The notes: generated by a model not told the origin, from the letters alone. 57,189 bases of DNA from an uncultured Lachnospiraceae bacterium (GCA_900316165.1 ONBW01000012.1:1-57189); one strand, 5' to 3'. Numbered from the stretch's first letter, positions 40,978 through 50,831 are shown. Made by a program: numbers and translations.

Positions 40978-43555
40978 AAATCTTCTTGCCGTGGCAGTTC
41001 TTATACTTAAGACCTGATCCACATGGACACGGATCGTTAGGGTAGATCTTTGGGGCTTTACGGCGCTTTGGACCAGACTGTGAAGGACCATCCTCCTTAT
41101 TCGTTCCGGTAGCCTTTGCGACTTCCTCACGCTCGACCTTCTTCTCGACTCTGAGACGGAACATCATCTGAACAGTATCATGCTGGATAGCAGCGTTCAT
41201 CGCATCCATCATCTCGTAGGACTGAGCCTTGTACTCATCGATAGGGTTTCTCTGACCATAGGCCTGAAGACCGATACCCTGACGGAGCTGCTCCATGTTA
41301 TCGATCTCTTCCATCCAGTGCTGGTCGATAACACGAAGAAGAATAGTACGCTCAACCTCTCTGAAATCAATCTCCTCAGGGAATTCCTTTTCCTTCGCAT
41401 CATATAGAGCGAAGGCATCCTCTGTAAGTTTCTCTTCGAGATCCTTTACACTCTTGATATCATGCTGCTCGAGATAATCCTCTGTAACAGGCTTCAACGG
41501 AACCACATCTAAAAGGACACGGTTCAGCTCATTTAAATCCCAGTCATCTCTGTTGATTCCATCATTAATAACAGTCTCAACAGAATCCTTTACCTGGCCC
41601 TCGATCATATGCTTGATCTGGTCATGCATATCCTCGCCGTCAAGAACTCTGCGTCTCTGCTTGTATACGAGCTCACGCTGATCGTTTGTGACTTCATCGT
41701 ACTCGAGGAGGTTCTTTCTGATGCTGAAGTTGTTCGACTCAATCTTCTCCTGAGCATGCTCAATAGCACTTGAGAGCAGCTTATGGTGGATCTGCTCACC
41801 TTCAGGAATACCGAGTGAATTAAAGATATTTATAAGTCTCTCAGAACCGAACAGCCTCATCAGGTTATCCTCGAGAGAAATGAAGAACTGCGACTCACCA
41901 GGGTCACCCTGACGACCGGCACGACCACGCAGCTGGTTATCGATACGTCTTGATTCGTGTCTCTCTGTTCCGATAATCTTCAGACCACCGGCAGCACGAG
42001 CCTCGTCATCGATTTTGATATCGGTACCACGGCCGGCCATATTTGTGGCGATAGTTACATGACCATGGATTCCGGCCTGAGCTACGATCTCAGCCTCACG
42101 CTCATGGTTCTTCGCATTCAGGACTTCATGCTGGATACCCTCTTTTGAGAGCATTCTTGAAACACGTTCTGATACATCGATAGTGATAGTACCAACGAGT
42201 ACAGGCTGTCCCTTTGCATGAGATTTCTTTACTTCCTCAACAACTGCGTTGAATTTCTCATCCTCAGTCTTGTAAACTGCGTCATCATGATCGATTCTTA
42301 TTACAGGCTTGTTGGTAGGGATCTCGATAACATCCATTCCGTAGATGTCACGGAATTCCTCCTCCTCAGTAAGAGCAGTACCTGTCATACCAGCCTTCTT
42401 CTCGTACTTGTTGAAAAAGTTTTGGAAGGTGATATCAGCAAGAGTCATACTCTCGCGCTTTACATGTACATGCTCCTTAGCCTCGATAGCCTGATGCAGA
42501 CCATCTGAATAACGACGGCCCGGCATAATACGTCCTGTAAAATCGTCGACGATAAGGACTTCATCATCCTTTACGACATAGTCCTGATCCCTGTGCATCA
42601 GCTCGTGAGCTCTGATAGCCAGAATGACGTTGTGCTGAATCTCAAGATTCTCAGGATCAGCGAGGTTATCGATATGGAAGAAATCCTCAACCTTCTTGAT
42701 ACCACGCTGGGTGAGGTTTACAACCTTATCCTTCTCACCAACGATGTAGTCACCTGTCTCCTCCTGCTCTATACCCATTATGGCATCCATCTTCGAATAC
42801 TCAGGAAGATCAGCACCTCTCTCCATCTGACGTACGAGTACATCGCACATCTCGTAGAGCTTTGTGGACTTACCGCTCTGACCAGAAATAATAAGAGGTG
42901 TTCTCGCCTCATCGATAAGAACTGAGTCGACCTCATCGATTATCGCATAGTGAAGTCCACGCTGAACCATGTCTTCCTTGCGGACAACCATGTTATCTCT
43001 TAAGTAGTCGAAACCGAGCTCGTTATTTGTGATATAAGTGATATCACAGTTATATGCAGCCTGTCTGTCGGCCTTATCCATATCGTTAAGGACACAGCCT
43101 ACAGTAAGACCAAGGAATTCATGAACCTTACCCATCCACTCAGCATCACGCTTTGCCAGGTAGTCGTTTACTGTTACGACATGTACACCTTTTCCTTCAA
43201 GTGCGTTTAAATACGCCGGCAGAGTACATACGAGAGTTTTTCCTTCACCGGTCTTCATCTCAGCTATACGACCCTGGTGCAGGATAACACCACCGATGAG
43301 CTGTACTCTGAAGTGCTCCATACCGAGGACTCTCTTAGCTGCCTCACGGACTACAGCGTAAGCTTCAGGGAGAATATCATCAAGAGTCTTTCCATCAGCC
43401 AGCTGCTCCTTAAAATAAGGAGTCTTCGCTTTCAGCTCTTCATCTGAGAGCTTGCCCATCTCTTCGCGGTAGGACTCGATTTTATCCACGATCGGCTTAA
43501 TGCGCCTCAGCTCATGCTGACTGTGGGTGCCAAAAATCTTACTTACTATACTCAT
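40961..43555 (-). CDS. secA: Preprotein translocase ATPase SecA
   Basis: Motor that drives proteins through SecYEG. 864 residues. Walker [13 protein letters not shown], the [10 protein letters not shown] and [19 protein letters not shown] (Walker B) segments, the preprotein cross-linking domain, [16 protein letters not shown], and the second motor part [11 protein letters not shown] ... [17 protein letters not shown]. The C-terminus is the zinc-binding SEC-C motif [16 protein letters not shown], used for SecB/ribosome contacts. It lies alone with a glycosyltransferase gene coupled to its 3' end. The start ATG has AAAGGAGAC upstream. Confidence 0.97.
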   Translation of the reverse strand: MSIVSKIFGTHSQHELRRIKPIVDKIESYREEMGKLSDEELKAKTPYFKEQLADGKTLDDILPEAYAVVREAAKRVLGMEHFRVQLIGGVILHQGRIAEMKTGEGKTLVCTLPAYLNALEGKGVHVVTVNDYLAKRDAEWMGKVHEFLGLTVGCVLNDMDKADRQAAYNCDITYITNNELGFDYLRDNMVVRKEDMVQRGLHYAIIDEVDSVLIDEARTPLIISGQSGKSTKLYEMCDVLVRQMERGADLPEYSKMDAIMGIEQEETGDYIVGEKDKVVNLTQRGIKKVEDFFHIDNLADPENLEIQHNVILAIRAHELMHRDQDYVVKDDEVLIVDDFTGRIMPGRRYSDGLHQAIEAKEHVHVKRESMTLADITFQNFFNKYEKKAGMTGTALTEEEEFRDIYGMDVIEIPTNKPVIRIDHDDAVYKTEDEKFNAVVEEVKKSHAKGQPVLVGTITIDVSERVSRMLSKEGIQHEVLNAKNHEREAEIVAQAGIHGHVTIATNMAGRGTDIKIDDEARAAGGLKIIGTERHESRRIDNQLRGRAGRQGDPGESQFFISLEDNLMRLFGSERLINIFNSLGIPEGEQIHHKLLSSAIEHAQEKIESNNFSIRKNLLEYDEVTNDQRELVYKQRRRVLDGEDMHDQIKHMIEGQVKDSVETVINDGINRDDWDLNELNRVLLDVVPLKPVTEDYLEQHDIKSVKDLEEKLTEDAFALYDAKEKEFPEEIDFREVERTILLRVIDQHWMEEIDNMEQLRQGIGLQAYGQRNPIDEYKAQSYEMMDAMNAAIQHDTVQMMFRLRVEKKVEREEVAKATGTNKEDGPSQSGPKRRKAPKIYPNDPCPCGSGLKYKNCHGKKIYGNKG

Positions 43556-43630
43556 TAAAAAATTAGTCTCCTTTTTAAAATGCCAATTGGCTCATATTAT
43601 AACACGTCCGTCCAGATAGTGCAAATACAT

Positions 43631-43655
43631 AAAAAAGCACCCCGTAAAGGGTGCT
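43631..43655 (-). terminator. Terminator of the Rrf2-family gene
   Basis: Stem AGCACCC/GGGTGCT (43636-43642 / 43649-43655) followed on the minus strand by six Us (43631-43636). It starts 4 bp past the stop codon at 43659 and separates this gene from secA. Confidence 0.88.
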
Positions 43656-43658
43656 CGC

Positions 43659-44090
43659 TTAAATAACAAAATCGTATTGTCCGCCGTCCTCTCCAGCCAG
43701 GTCTGCAATCGTAACAGAATCCAGGTATTTGAGAATCGCATCGTAAAGGCCCTTCCACATCTCTGCTGTGCGGAAAGCTGAAGCATGAGGATTTCCAACA
43801 GAAGTCATCTCCTCGTCTGCAACCGGTGCAAGTGAACCCTCTGTAGCTTCAAGTACCTCCCTGACCGTGTACTCTTCAGGCTTGCGGTTCAGCTTATACC
43901 CGCCGCCTTTTCCTCGAAGTGACTGTAAAAATCCTGCTTTCGAAAGAGTAGAAACTATCGCCTCGAGATATTTCTCTGAAATTTCCTGTCTCTTGGCGAT
44001 GTCTGATAAGGGTATAAACTCGCCATAATCATGCTCAGCGAGATCTATCATGACTTTAATAGCATATCTGCCTCTTGTGCTGACCTTCAT
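43659..44090 (-). CDS. Rrf2-family transcription regulator, CymR-like
   Basis: 143 residues. N-terminal winged helix (VSTRGRYAIKVMIDLAEHDYGEFIPLSDIAKRQEISEKYLEAIVSTLSKAGFLQSLRGKGGGY) followed by the Rrf2 dimer helix. There is no cysteine anywhere, so it cannot hold an Fe-S cluster like IscR or NsrR. The end LDSVTIADLAGEDGG is similar to CymR (LDSTTLEDLA in Bacillus), the cysteine-metabolism repressor. It has its own promoter and an inverted-repeat operator upstream, and a terminator directly after, so it is a single-gene unit. Confidence 0.9.
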   Translation of the reverse strand: MKVSTRGRYAIKVMIDLAEHDYGEFIPLSDIAKRQEISEKYLEAIVSTLSKAGFLQSLRGKGGGYKLNRKPEEYTVREVLEATEGSLAPVADEEMTSVGNPHASAFRTAEMWKGLYDAILKYLDSVTIADLAGEDGGQYDFVI

Positions 44091-44108
44091 TAAATCGCCC
44101 TCCTGTAT

Positions 44109-44138
44109 ATCCTATCAATTTAGTCTGTTTAATAGGAT
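44109..44138 (-). promoter_or_regulatory. Inverted-repeat operator upstream of the Rrf2-family gene
   Basis: ATCCTAT (44109-44115) and ATAGGAT (44132-44138) form perfect 7-bp arms 16 bp apart, centres two helical turns apart. The distal arm falls on the expected transcription start. Confidence 0.6.
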
Positions 44139-44141
44139 TTC

Positions 44142-44170
44142 ATTTTGGCACGAAATCGAAGATTTGTCAA
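44142..44170 (-). promoter_or_regulatory. Promoter of the Rrf2-family gene
   Basis: TTGACA (44165-44170), 17 bp, CAAAAT (44142-44147) on the minus strand. The -10 box is weak, and the adjoining inverted repeat suggests autorepression. Confidence 0.55.
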
Positions 44171-44174
44171 GTAC

Positions 44175-46082
44175 TTAATGCCCGTGCTTTGATTTTTCCT
44201 CGTACATAGCATCATTTGCTCTTTTTACAACGTGCTCGAGGCTCTCATTATCTGAAGCATTCACAACACTGCTTCCGATACTTACAGACAGCTTAAACGG
44301 CAGATGTCTTGCTTTTTCAATCGCAATGGTTTTTGTATTGATTGAATCCTTTATATCATCTAAATCATCATCTGACAAAAATGTGCCGAGTCCCAGGAAC
44401 TCACCACCTCCCATTCTCGCACACACTGCGTCACGGCTGAAGAGCTCGTTCATGACATGAGCCATATCACAGATCACACGGTCACCGGTCTTGTGGCCGT
44501 AATCATCATTTATCTGCTTGAGCGAATCTATTTTTACAAAGACAACAAACATCTGCTTTCCACGTCTGTGATTTGTTTCAAAAAATGCTTCGCCCTTTTC
44601 TATGAATCCGGACCTGTTTATCATACCCGTAAGCGAATCGGTCTTATAGAGAAGCGAGAGTCTCTTGGTAGTGCTCTCAAAAGTCTGCTCACGATACATC
44701 TCCTGAATCCTGTTCTGAATAATTACAGCAGTCTGGAAATACATCTGCTTATCGAGAAATGACGTGACATTTTTGAAAGCGATATAGCCAATGGACGACT
44801 CCCTGAAGTGAATAGGAAGAAACAGGTAGTCCTCAGCTGGATTGTCGAGTGAGAGCAGTGGAAAAATATCCGATATCATCTGACCCTCGAACTCACGCTC
44901 ACGTTTATTACCCTCACGGGCATAAACTATCTCCATCTGAAGAGGATAGCGGCCTCTGCAGAAATTACTGGTCAGATTCTCCCTCGATCCCGGTTTACCG
45001 CTCGTCTGGTCTATGGAATAAACCTTTGGATCTACCATCATGAAAAATGCATCACCATGCAGGAGTGTAAGCTTTTCATCTACAGCCTCTGCCACTTCCT
45101 TAATAGTTCTGCATTTCGGCATTTCTGCTTCAAGGTCCAAAAGCTCGGTGCCGTACTTGTTTATATCGATATTCTCTATGACCTGGGTCTTAAGTCTTTC
45201 TCTAAGGTCAGGCATATCAGTATGGCAGCCACAGCTTTCAAACTGTAAAAAATCAACCGGATTATAAATCTCATCTGGCAGCGTTTTACCATTCCAGGCG
45301 TCGACAAGGCAGTCACAGGCGATGGCGCTCATTTTTTCACGGACATTTGACATAGTCGTGATGCGAGGCATATAGAAGCTGGCCTTGTCGAAATTATCAA
45401 AGCCGGTGACCGCAAAGTCATCAGGAACCTTTAGTCCCTCCTTTTCAGCCTCTTCGCAGACTGCGATAGCCTGGTTGTCATTTACACAGATAATGGCCTC
45501 AGGCAGCTCCTGGTGAGTACTTCTGAGCATATGGTATCCCCTGACACCTGCCTGATAATCGAAATCGACGTGTACTACATCATCCTTCGCGAGATAGAGA
45601 TCATTCTCCTTCAGATAATCGCGGATTCCCTTTTCACGGACGTTACTCTCGTAATTGTCCTCAGGGCCCATCATCAGCCAGAACCTGTCCAGGTGGTGAA
45701 CCTCATGCAGATGAGCAGTCATCAGTTTCATAGCATGATAATTGTCTGCTCCGATGTATGTAAAGCCATCAATCTGCCGTTGAAGTGAGACTGCAGGAAT
45801 ACCGCTGATTTTGATCTGCTCTATAAGAGTCTGCAGGGTCTGTGATGAATGCATATTACTGAAGTCGACAATTACACCGTCGAATTCAGTAAAATTCGGC
45901 AGTGATAAAATGCCGTGTTCACCCTCATTATAAGCCTCGTCTGTGCTCCAGTTCCCTGCACAGCAGAAAATATAAAGTGAAGCGTCAATCTTTTTTTTCT
46001 TAAGTTCGTTTATGATGCCGATCGGCCAGGCCGCTATCATGAAGCGATGCCAGCTGTCCATCAGTAATGCTATTTTCTTCAT
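44175..46082 (-). CDS. LacI-type sensor domain fused to a degenerate GGDEF domain
   Basis: 635 residues. Residues 1-290 are a periplasmic-binding-protein-like LacI/GalR sensor (IALLMDSWHRFMIAAWPIGI, YIGADNYHAMKLMTAHL, PDDFAVTGFDNFDKASFYMPRITTM). No DNA-binding domain precedes it and there is no signal peptide, so it reads a cytosolic ligand. A helical/GAF-like middle (about 300-470) follows, then a GGDEF domain with TDSLTGMINRSGF and KTGDRVICDM. The signature is RMGGGEFLG (558-562), so the catalytic acidic residue is Gly. It probably does not make c-di-GMP and may act as a binder or partner. This fusion type is common in Lachnospiraceae. Confidence 0.88.
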   Translation of the reverse strand: MKKIALLMDSWHRFMIAAWPIGIINELKKKKIDASLYIFCCAGNWSTDEAYNEGEHGILSLPNFTEFDGVIVDFSNMHSSQTLQTLIEQIKISGIPAVSLQRQIDGFTYIGADNYHAMKLMTAHLHEVHHLDRFWLMMGPEDNYESNVREKGIRDYLKENDLYLAKDDVVHVDFDYQAGVRGYHMLRSTHQELPEAIICVNDNQAIAVCEEAEKEGLKVPDDFAVTGFDNFDKASFYMPRITTMSNVREKMSAIACDCLVDAWNGKTLPDEIYNPVDFLQFESCGCHTDMPDLRERLKTQVIENIDINKYGTELLDLEAEMPKCRTIKEVAEAVDEKLTLLHGDAFFMMVDPKVYSIDQTSGKPGSRENLTSNFCRGRYPLQMEIVYAREGNKREREFEGQMISDIFPLLSLDNPAEDYLFLPIHFRESSIGYIAFKNVTSFLDKQMYFQTAVIIQNRIQEMYREQTFESTTKRLSLLYKTDSLTGMINRSGFIEKGEAFFETNHRRGKQMFVVFVKIDSLKQINDDYGHKTGDRVICDMAHVMNELFSRDAVCARMGGGEFLGLGTFLSDDDLDDIKDSINTKTIAIEKARHLPFKLSVSIGSSVVNASDNESLEHVVKRANDAMYEEKSKHGH

Positions 46083-46098
46083 AAAGATATTATATCAT

Positions 46099-49000
46099 CT
46101 ATTTGATCACAATAGTAGACAGTTTTTTACAAATATTTAACAAATAATTCAGAATGTCGCCCTTCGGGAAACGATTGTCGAGTGCCGTATTTACGATAAG
46201 CTCCGGCGCATCTCCAGTCAGGCTGAAAGACACATATGGCAAGAATTCATTCAACACCTCCGGTATCCGTCCTCCATCTATCCTTGCCTTTTCCCAGAAG
46301 GTCAGAGTGACCTTAGCCCCGGTCTGTTTTATTTTTGTCAGATAAACAGAATGTGCAAATGCACGGAGTCTCGCGACAAGCAGCAGGTTAAGCACAGACT
46401 TTTTTGGCTCACCAAATCTATCGATAAGCTCATCTAAGATCTCGCTTTCCTCTTCCTCAGTCTCAATCGAGCTGATCCTCTTATACATATCGAGCTTCGT
46501 CTCTTCGTCGGCTATGTATGAAGGCGGGATAAATGCATTAATCGGTATATCAACAGTCGTCTCATACTCGTCTCCCGTGCTTATACCCTTTTCCTTTGCG
46601 ACTGCGGTGTTAAGCATCTTGCAGTAGAGCTCGTATCCGACTGACTCCATGTGTCCGGACTGCTCTTCTCCTAAGAGGTTTCCTGCTCCGCGAATCTCAA
46701 GATCTCTCATAGCGATTTTGTAGCCGCTGCCTAAATCAGTAAACTCCTTTATGGCAGCTAGCCTCTTCTCCGCGACCTCTTTTAAAACCTTGTCCCGCTT
46801 ATACATAAGAAAAGCATACGCTGTCCTTGAGCCTCTCCCGACACGACCCCTGAGCTGATAGAGCTGTGAGAGTCCGAATTTATCGGCATCATGGATGATT
46901 ATCGTGTTTACATTTGAGATGTCGAGGCCTATCTCAATAATAGTCGTGGCGACTAGCACATCAATATCGTGGTTGACAAAATCTGTCATGATCTCCTCAA
47001 GCCTGTTCTTCGACATCTGACCATGAGCATAGGCTACATTCGCCTCTGGAACCATCTCTTCGATCTTAGCCGCGACATCAGCTATCTGGTTGACCCGGTT
47101 TATTACGTAATAGACCTGACCGCCTCTGTCGAGCTCACGCTCAATGGCTTCACGTACCATCTCATCATTTTCCTCGAAGACAAAGGTCTGTATCGGTGTC
47201 CTGTCCATCGGGGCATCCTCGAGAAGGCTCATATCCCTGATGCCTGTCATGCTCATGTGAAGCGTCCTTGGAATAGGTGTCGCAGAGAGAGACATGACGT
47301 CGACATTTTTCTTCATCTCTTTTATTTTTTCTTTATGGGTTACACCAAAGCGCTGCTCCTCGTCGATGATAAGAAGCCCCAGATCCTTGAATCCCACATC
47401 CTTGGAGAGCACACGGTGAGTACCGATAACGATATCGACAGTGCCGTTTTTAAGTCCCTTTATTGTCTCTCTGTTCTGTGCCGCAGTGTGGAAACGTGAG
47501 AGCATTCCTATAGAGACCGGATAATTCTTCATGCGTTCCCTGAAATTATTGTAGTGCTGCTGCGCAAGGATAGTCGTTGGGACTAAGTAGACGACCTGCT
47601 TATTCTCCTGAACTGCCTTAAATGCCGCGCGCATCGCGATCTCAGTCTTTCCAAAGCCCACATCTCCGCAGATCAGGCGGTCCATGATTTTCGGGCTCTC
47701 CATATCATTTTTAACGTCCTCGATTGCCGCCAGCTGGCTGTCAGTCTCGTCGTAAGGAAACGACTCCTCAAACTCCCTCTGCCACTCGGTATCAGGGCCG
47801 TACACATAGCCCTGATTCTGCTGGCGCAGGGCATAGAGCTCGACCAGATCCTTGGCCACCTCACCAACGGCGCTTTTTACTTTTGCCTTGGTCTTTTTCC
47901 ACTGCCCGTCTCCAAGGGAATTAAGCTTTGGCTTTTTATCGCCGATACTTCCGTATTTCGAGAGCGTATCGAGCTGGGTCGCGAGGATGTAAAGAGTCGA
48001 GCCGCCGGCATAGGAAATCTCTATGTAATCGCGGGTCACGTGATCATGCTCTATTTTTTTCACACCCTCATAGATACCGAGGCCGTGATCCTCATGCACG
48101 ACATAGTCGCCAGGTGTAAGCTCCGAAAAGCTGGTGATCGCGTCTCCACCGCCGTAGCGTTTTTTCTTCTTTTTCTTCTTTTTTACAGCACCGAAAATAT
48201 CACTTTCGCTTATGTATACGACCTTGATATCCGGATACTCAAAGCCCCTGCGGATAAATCCTAAGGTGATAAGCGTCTGCCCTGGGAGAACTTCAGCATT
48301 CTCGTCTTCTGAGAAAAATACCGACAGCCCATCTTCCCGCAGATCATCTGCAAGCCTGCTGCCTCTGGTACGTGATGCCGTCAGCAGATAGACACGGTAT
48401 TTCTGCTTTTGGTAAGCAGAAAGCTCTTTTTTAAGGGTATCAAGTGAATTCTGGTAACTGTTGATTGAGATCTGGTGCAGATAAAATCGGTCTACCGGCT
48501 TAAGTCCACCGTTATTTCCTGAAATCTGTGGCAGCATGACACCGGTCAGATTCATGCAGCGGGCAAGAACCTCCTTTGAGGAGGCGAGCATCTGAAGCTG
48601 ACCCGAAAGAGCAGAACCGTTCTCCACTCTTCTGGCCATGCTGTCTACGAACTCTTTCTCAAGAACCTCGCCTCTTTCGACAAGCCGCGCCGGCTCATCT
48701 AGAAAAAGCAGAGTATCCTTTGGAAAATAGTCGAGAAGGCTCTTCGTATCCGACTCAAAATAAGTCAGATATCCATCAGCCTGCGAATAGTCTCCGCTTA
48801 AAAGTCTGTCTCTCAGGTCCTCATACGAGGTTTTAAGCCGAAACGACTCCTCTGTCTTCATATCAGTCCGAAGCTCTTTATATCTCTTATCAAAGTCAGC
48901 TTTCAGACGTTTAAGACCTGCATCGAGCTTACTTTTAGTAAGGACCATCTCCATAGCCGGGTCGATGCGGACCTCATCAATCGTCTCGTCCGACTTCTGG

Positions 49001-49629
49001 CTTACTGCATCAAAGATCCTTATAGAGTCGACCTCATCACCAAAGAATTCAATTCTTACAGGAACGTCGTCTGTAAGCGGAAAGACATCGAGAATTCCGC
49101 CCCTTACAGCGAACTGTCCTGGTGCGTCAACCTGGGACACATTCTCGTATCCTAGGTCAACAATCTTTCTCTGCAGAGCCGTAAAATCATACTCTTCACC
49201 GCTTTTTAAGGTAATGATCGCATCAGAAAGCTCCTCCGGCTCGGGAAGTCTGTTCATAAGTGCGTCAATAGTCGTTACGACAGTGACATCGTCCTCGGTG
49301 CTTAAAGCCCGAAGAGCCATAAGTCTCTGCCTCGTAAGCGTGTTGCCCTTTACATCGGACTGGTAGAAGAGCACATCCTTTGCTGGAAAAAATACCGTCT
49401 CCTGCTCTATATGCCTGTATTCGTCAGCAAACTCCTCCGCCGTTTTTTCGGACGCAAAAACAACGAGCTTTCGCCCGCCATCAGACTGCTTTGAGAGCGC
49501 GTCGATGATCTGGCCCTTTGCCACATCCAGCACTCCCGAGAGCTCATACATACCGCCTTTTTTCAGTGCGTCGGACAGCTCCGCAAACTCGCCGAGTTCC
49601 GACAGGTGTGATGTAAATCCTCTGTTCAT
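46099..49629 (-). CDS. mfd: Transcription-repair coupling factor
   Basis: Removes RNA polymerase stalled at DNA damage and recruits UvrA. 1176 residues. The UvrB-like N-terminal domain has SEKTAEEFADEY ... VRGGILDVFPLT. The RNA polymerase-interacting (CarD-like) domain is GDYVVHEDHGLGIYEGV. The RecG-like motor has LICGDVGFGKTEIAMRAAFKA, IIDEEQRFGV, LSATPIPRTL and the TRG motif. The C-terminal D7 domain follows. A run of eight lysines stands just before the CarD-like domain. I choose the ATG at 49627-49629 (AGGG upstream; the family starts near HLSELGEFAEL); an ATG 12 codons earlier has no ribosome site. Confidence 0.95.
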   Translation of the reverse strand: MNRGFTSHLSELGEFAELSDALKKGGMYELSGVLDVAKGQIIDALSKQSDGGRKLVVFASEKTAEEFADEYRHIEQETVFFPAKDVLFYQSDVKGNTLTRQRLMALRALSTEDDVTVVTTIDALMNRLPEPEELSDAIITLKSGEEYDFTALQRKIVDLGYENVSQVDAPGQFAVRGGILDVFPLTDDVPVRIEFFGDEVDSIRIFDAVSQKSDETIDEVRIDPAMEMVLTKSKLDAGLKRLKADFDKRYKELRTDMKTEESFRLKTSYEDLRDRLLSGDYSQADGYLTYFESDTKSLLDYFPKDTLLFLDEPARLVERGEVLEKEFVDSMARRVENGSALSGQLQMLASSKEVLARCMNLTGVMLPQISGNNGGLKPVDRFYLHQISINSYQNSLDTLKKELSAYQKQKYRVYLLTASRTRGSRLADDLREDGLSVFFSEDENAEVLPGQTLITLGFIRRGFEYPDIKVVYISESDIFGAVKKKKKKKKRYGGGDAITSFSELTPGDYVVHEDHGLGIYEGVKKIEHDHVTRDYIEISYAGGSTLYILATQLDTLSKYGSIGDKKPKLNSLGDGQWKKTKAKVKSAVGEVAKDLVELYALRQQNQGYVYGPDTEWQREFEESFPYDETDSQLAAIEDVKNDMESPKIMDRLICGDVGFGKTEIAMRAAFKAVQENKQVVYLVPTTILAQQHYNNFRERMKNYPVSIGMLSRFHTAAQNRETIKGLKNGTVDIVIGTHRVLSKDVGFKDLGLLIIDEEQRFGVTHKEKIKEMKKNVDVMSLSATPIPRTLHMSMTGIRDMSLLEDAPMDRTPIQTFVFEENDEMVREAIERELDRGGQVYYVINRVNQIADVAAKIEEMVPEANVAYAHGQMSKNRLEEIMTDFVNHDIDVLVATTIIEIGLDISNVNTIIIHDADKFGLSQLYQLRGRVGRGSRTAYAFLMYKRDKVLKEVAEKRLAAIKEFTDLGSGYKIAMRDLEIRGAGNLLGEEQSGHMESVGYELYCKMLNTAVAKEKGISTGDEYETTVDIPINAFIPPSYIADEETKLDMYKRISSIETEEEESEILDELIDRFGEPKKSVLNLLLVARLRAFAHSVYLTKIKQTGAKVTLTFWEKARIDGGRIPEVLNEFLPYVSFSLTGDAPELIVNTALDNRFPKGDILNYLLNICKKLSTIVIK

Positions 49630-49721
49630 TTTATTTTTCCCTGAAATCAGAAGAACTCCGGCCATGAAGGTCGAAGCTCAACTGGAAAAGTATGTATGAA
49701 AAGTATGTAGTGGAGGCAACT

Positions 49722-49757
49722 ATGTTAGTTCTCACTAACGTTAGTTGGTTCTAACAT
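49722..49757 (-). promoter_or_regulatory. Tandem palindromic operators at the mfd promoter
   Basis: GTTAG-N6-CTAAC occurs twice back to back (49724-49739 and 49740-49755), and the whole 36 bp is itself a palindrome (ATGTTAG ... CTAACAT). It starts at the -10 box and covers the transcription start, the usual place for a repressor. The regulator is not identifiable here. Confidence 0.8.
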
Positions 49758-49786
49758 AATATACTACACCGCAATCACAATTGCAA
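49758..49786 (-). promoter_or_regulatory. Promoter of mfd
   Basis: TTGCAA (49781-49786), a 17-bp spacer and TATATT (49758-49763) on the minus strand. Transcription would start near 49751, in the tandem operator, and give a leader of about 120 nt. Confidence 0.75.
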
Positions 49787-49919
49787 GTACTTTTTTATTT
49801 TTTTGAAAAATTATACCGACCAGGATATAATTCTCCACTTCATACCTTTCCATTATCTACATACAGACTTGTAAAAATCAGCCTAACAAGATATCCGCTT
49901 TCTTTCGGCCTCTCCAAAA

Positions 49920-50831
49920 TCAGTGCGAAATCACCTCGTGGCCGTCCTCTGTAACGAGAACCTGATACTCCCACTGAGCTGAAGGCATACCATCAAGAGT
50001 GTAGACCTCCCAGTTGTTCTCTTTGTCTGTAAAAATATCCGATGAACCCATATTTACCATAGGCTCTATTGTAAAAATCATGCCCGGAACCATCAGCATA
50101 TCCTCTCCATGGTTGGATAAATAGCCGACCCATGGGTCCTCATGGAATTCTATTCCACAGCCATGTCCACCGATCTCGCGGACTATGCTGTAACCGTTCT
50201 CCTCTGCATGAGTGTGTACTGCCTCGGCCATATCTCCTAAGAAGCCCCACGGCTTTACCTGCTCAAGTCCAAGGTCGCAGCACTCCTTCGTAACCTCTAC
50301 GAGCTTTCTCTTCTCATCAGAGACATTTCCGATCATATACATTCTTGAAGAATCTGAATAATAGCCGTCGAGTATCGTAGAGCAGTCGACATTTACGATA
50401 TCACCGTCCTGGAGCACTACATCCTCTGAAGGAATACCGTGGCAGACCTGATCATTCACTGAAGTGCAGACACTCTTTGGGAATCCCTCGTAGTTAAGAG
50501 GTGCCGGAATTCCGCCCATTCCGTAGGTGACTTCATTAATAATATCGTCTATCTCTTTAGTGGTCATACCTTCATGAATCCGCTTGCCGACCTCATCGAG
50601 GCATGCCATATTGATAACGGCGCTCTTTTTTATTTTTTCAATCTGCTCAGGAGTCTTTATCATGTCCCTGGTAGGAACGTCATGTCCCATCAGCTTGATT
50701 CTCTCGATCTTTCTGTCGAACGCCTCGTGGCACTGCTTGTACTTCTTTCCGCTTCCGCACCAGCATGGATCGTTTCTGCCTACTTTTTCAAACTTTTTCT
50801 TCTTTGCTCCGTTCTTAGCTATTGAAATCAT
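49920..50831 (-). CDS. map: Methionine aminopeptidase (type I) with N-terminal SEC-C zinc motif
   Basis: Removes the N-terminal methionine from new proteins. 303 residues. The extension of about 55 residues contains DPCWCGSGKKYKQCHE, a SEC-C zinc motif like the one at the end of SecA, which may bind ribosomes. The catalytic domain has all five metal ligands in VNVDCSTILDGYYSDSSRM (two Asp), GHGCGIEFHEDP (His), FTIEPM (Glu) and the late Glu of WEYQVLVTEDG. Its stop side is free and it overlaps the upstream SurA-like gene by 4 bp. Confidence 0.94.
   Translation of the reverse strand: MISIAKNGAKKKKFEKVGRNDPCWCGSGKKYKQCHEAFDRKIERIKLMGHDVPTRDMIKTPEQIEKIKKSAVINMACLDEVGKRIHEGMTTKEIDDIINEVTYGMGGIPAPLNYEGFPKSVCTSVNDQVCHGIPSEDVVLQDGDIVNVDCSTILDGYYSDSSRMYMIGNVSDEKRKLVEVTKECCDLGLEQVKPWGFLGDMAEAVHTHAEENGYSIVREIGGHGCGIEFHEDPWVGYLSNHGEDMLMVPGMIFTIEPMVNMGSSDIFTDKENNWEVYTLDGMPSAQWEYQVLVTEDGHEVISH

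Noticed and set aside
40978-41130. Extended N-terminus of the CgeB-like glycosyltransferase
   Set aside because: The extra 51 codons lie wholly inside secA in another frame, are rich in Arg and Ser as shadow frames are, and have no ribosome site.
49716-49755. Ten-codon leader peptide (MLVLTNVSWF) with GGAGG on the plus strand
   Set aside because: No plus-strand gene lies downstream and no promoter is seen for it. The sequence is explained by the tandem operators of mfd on the other strand.
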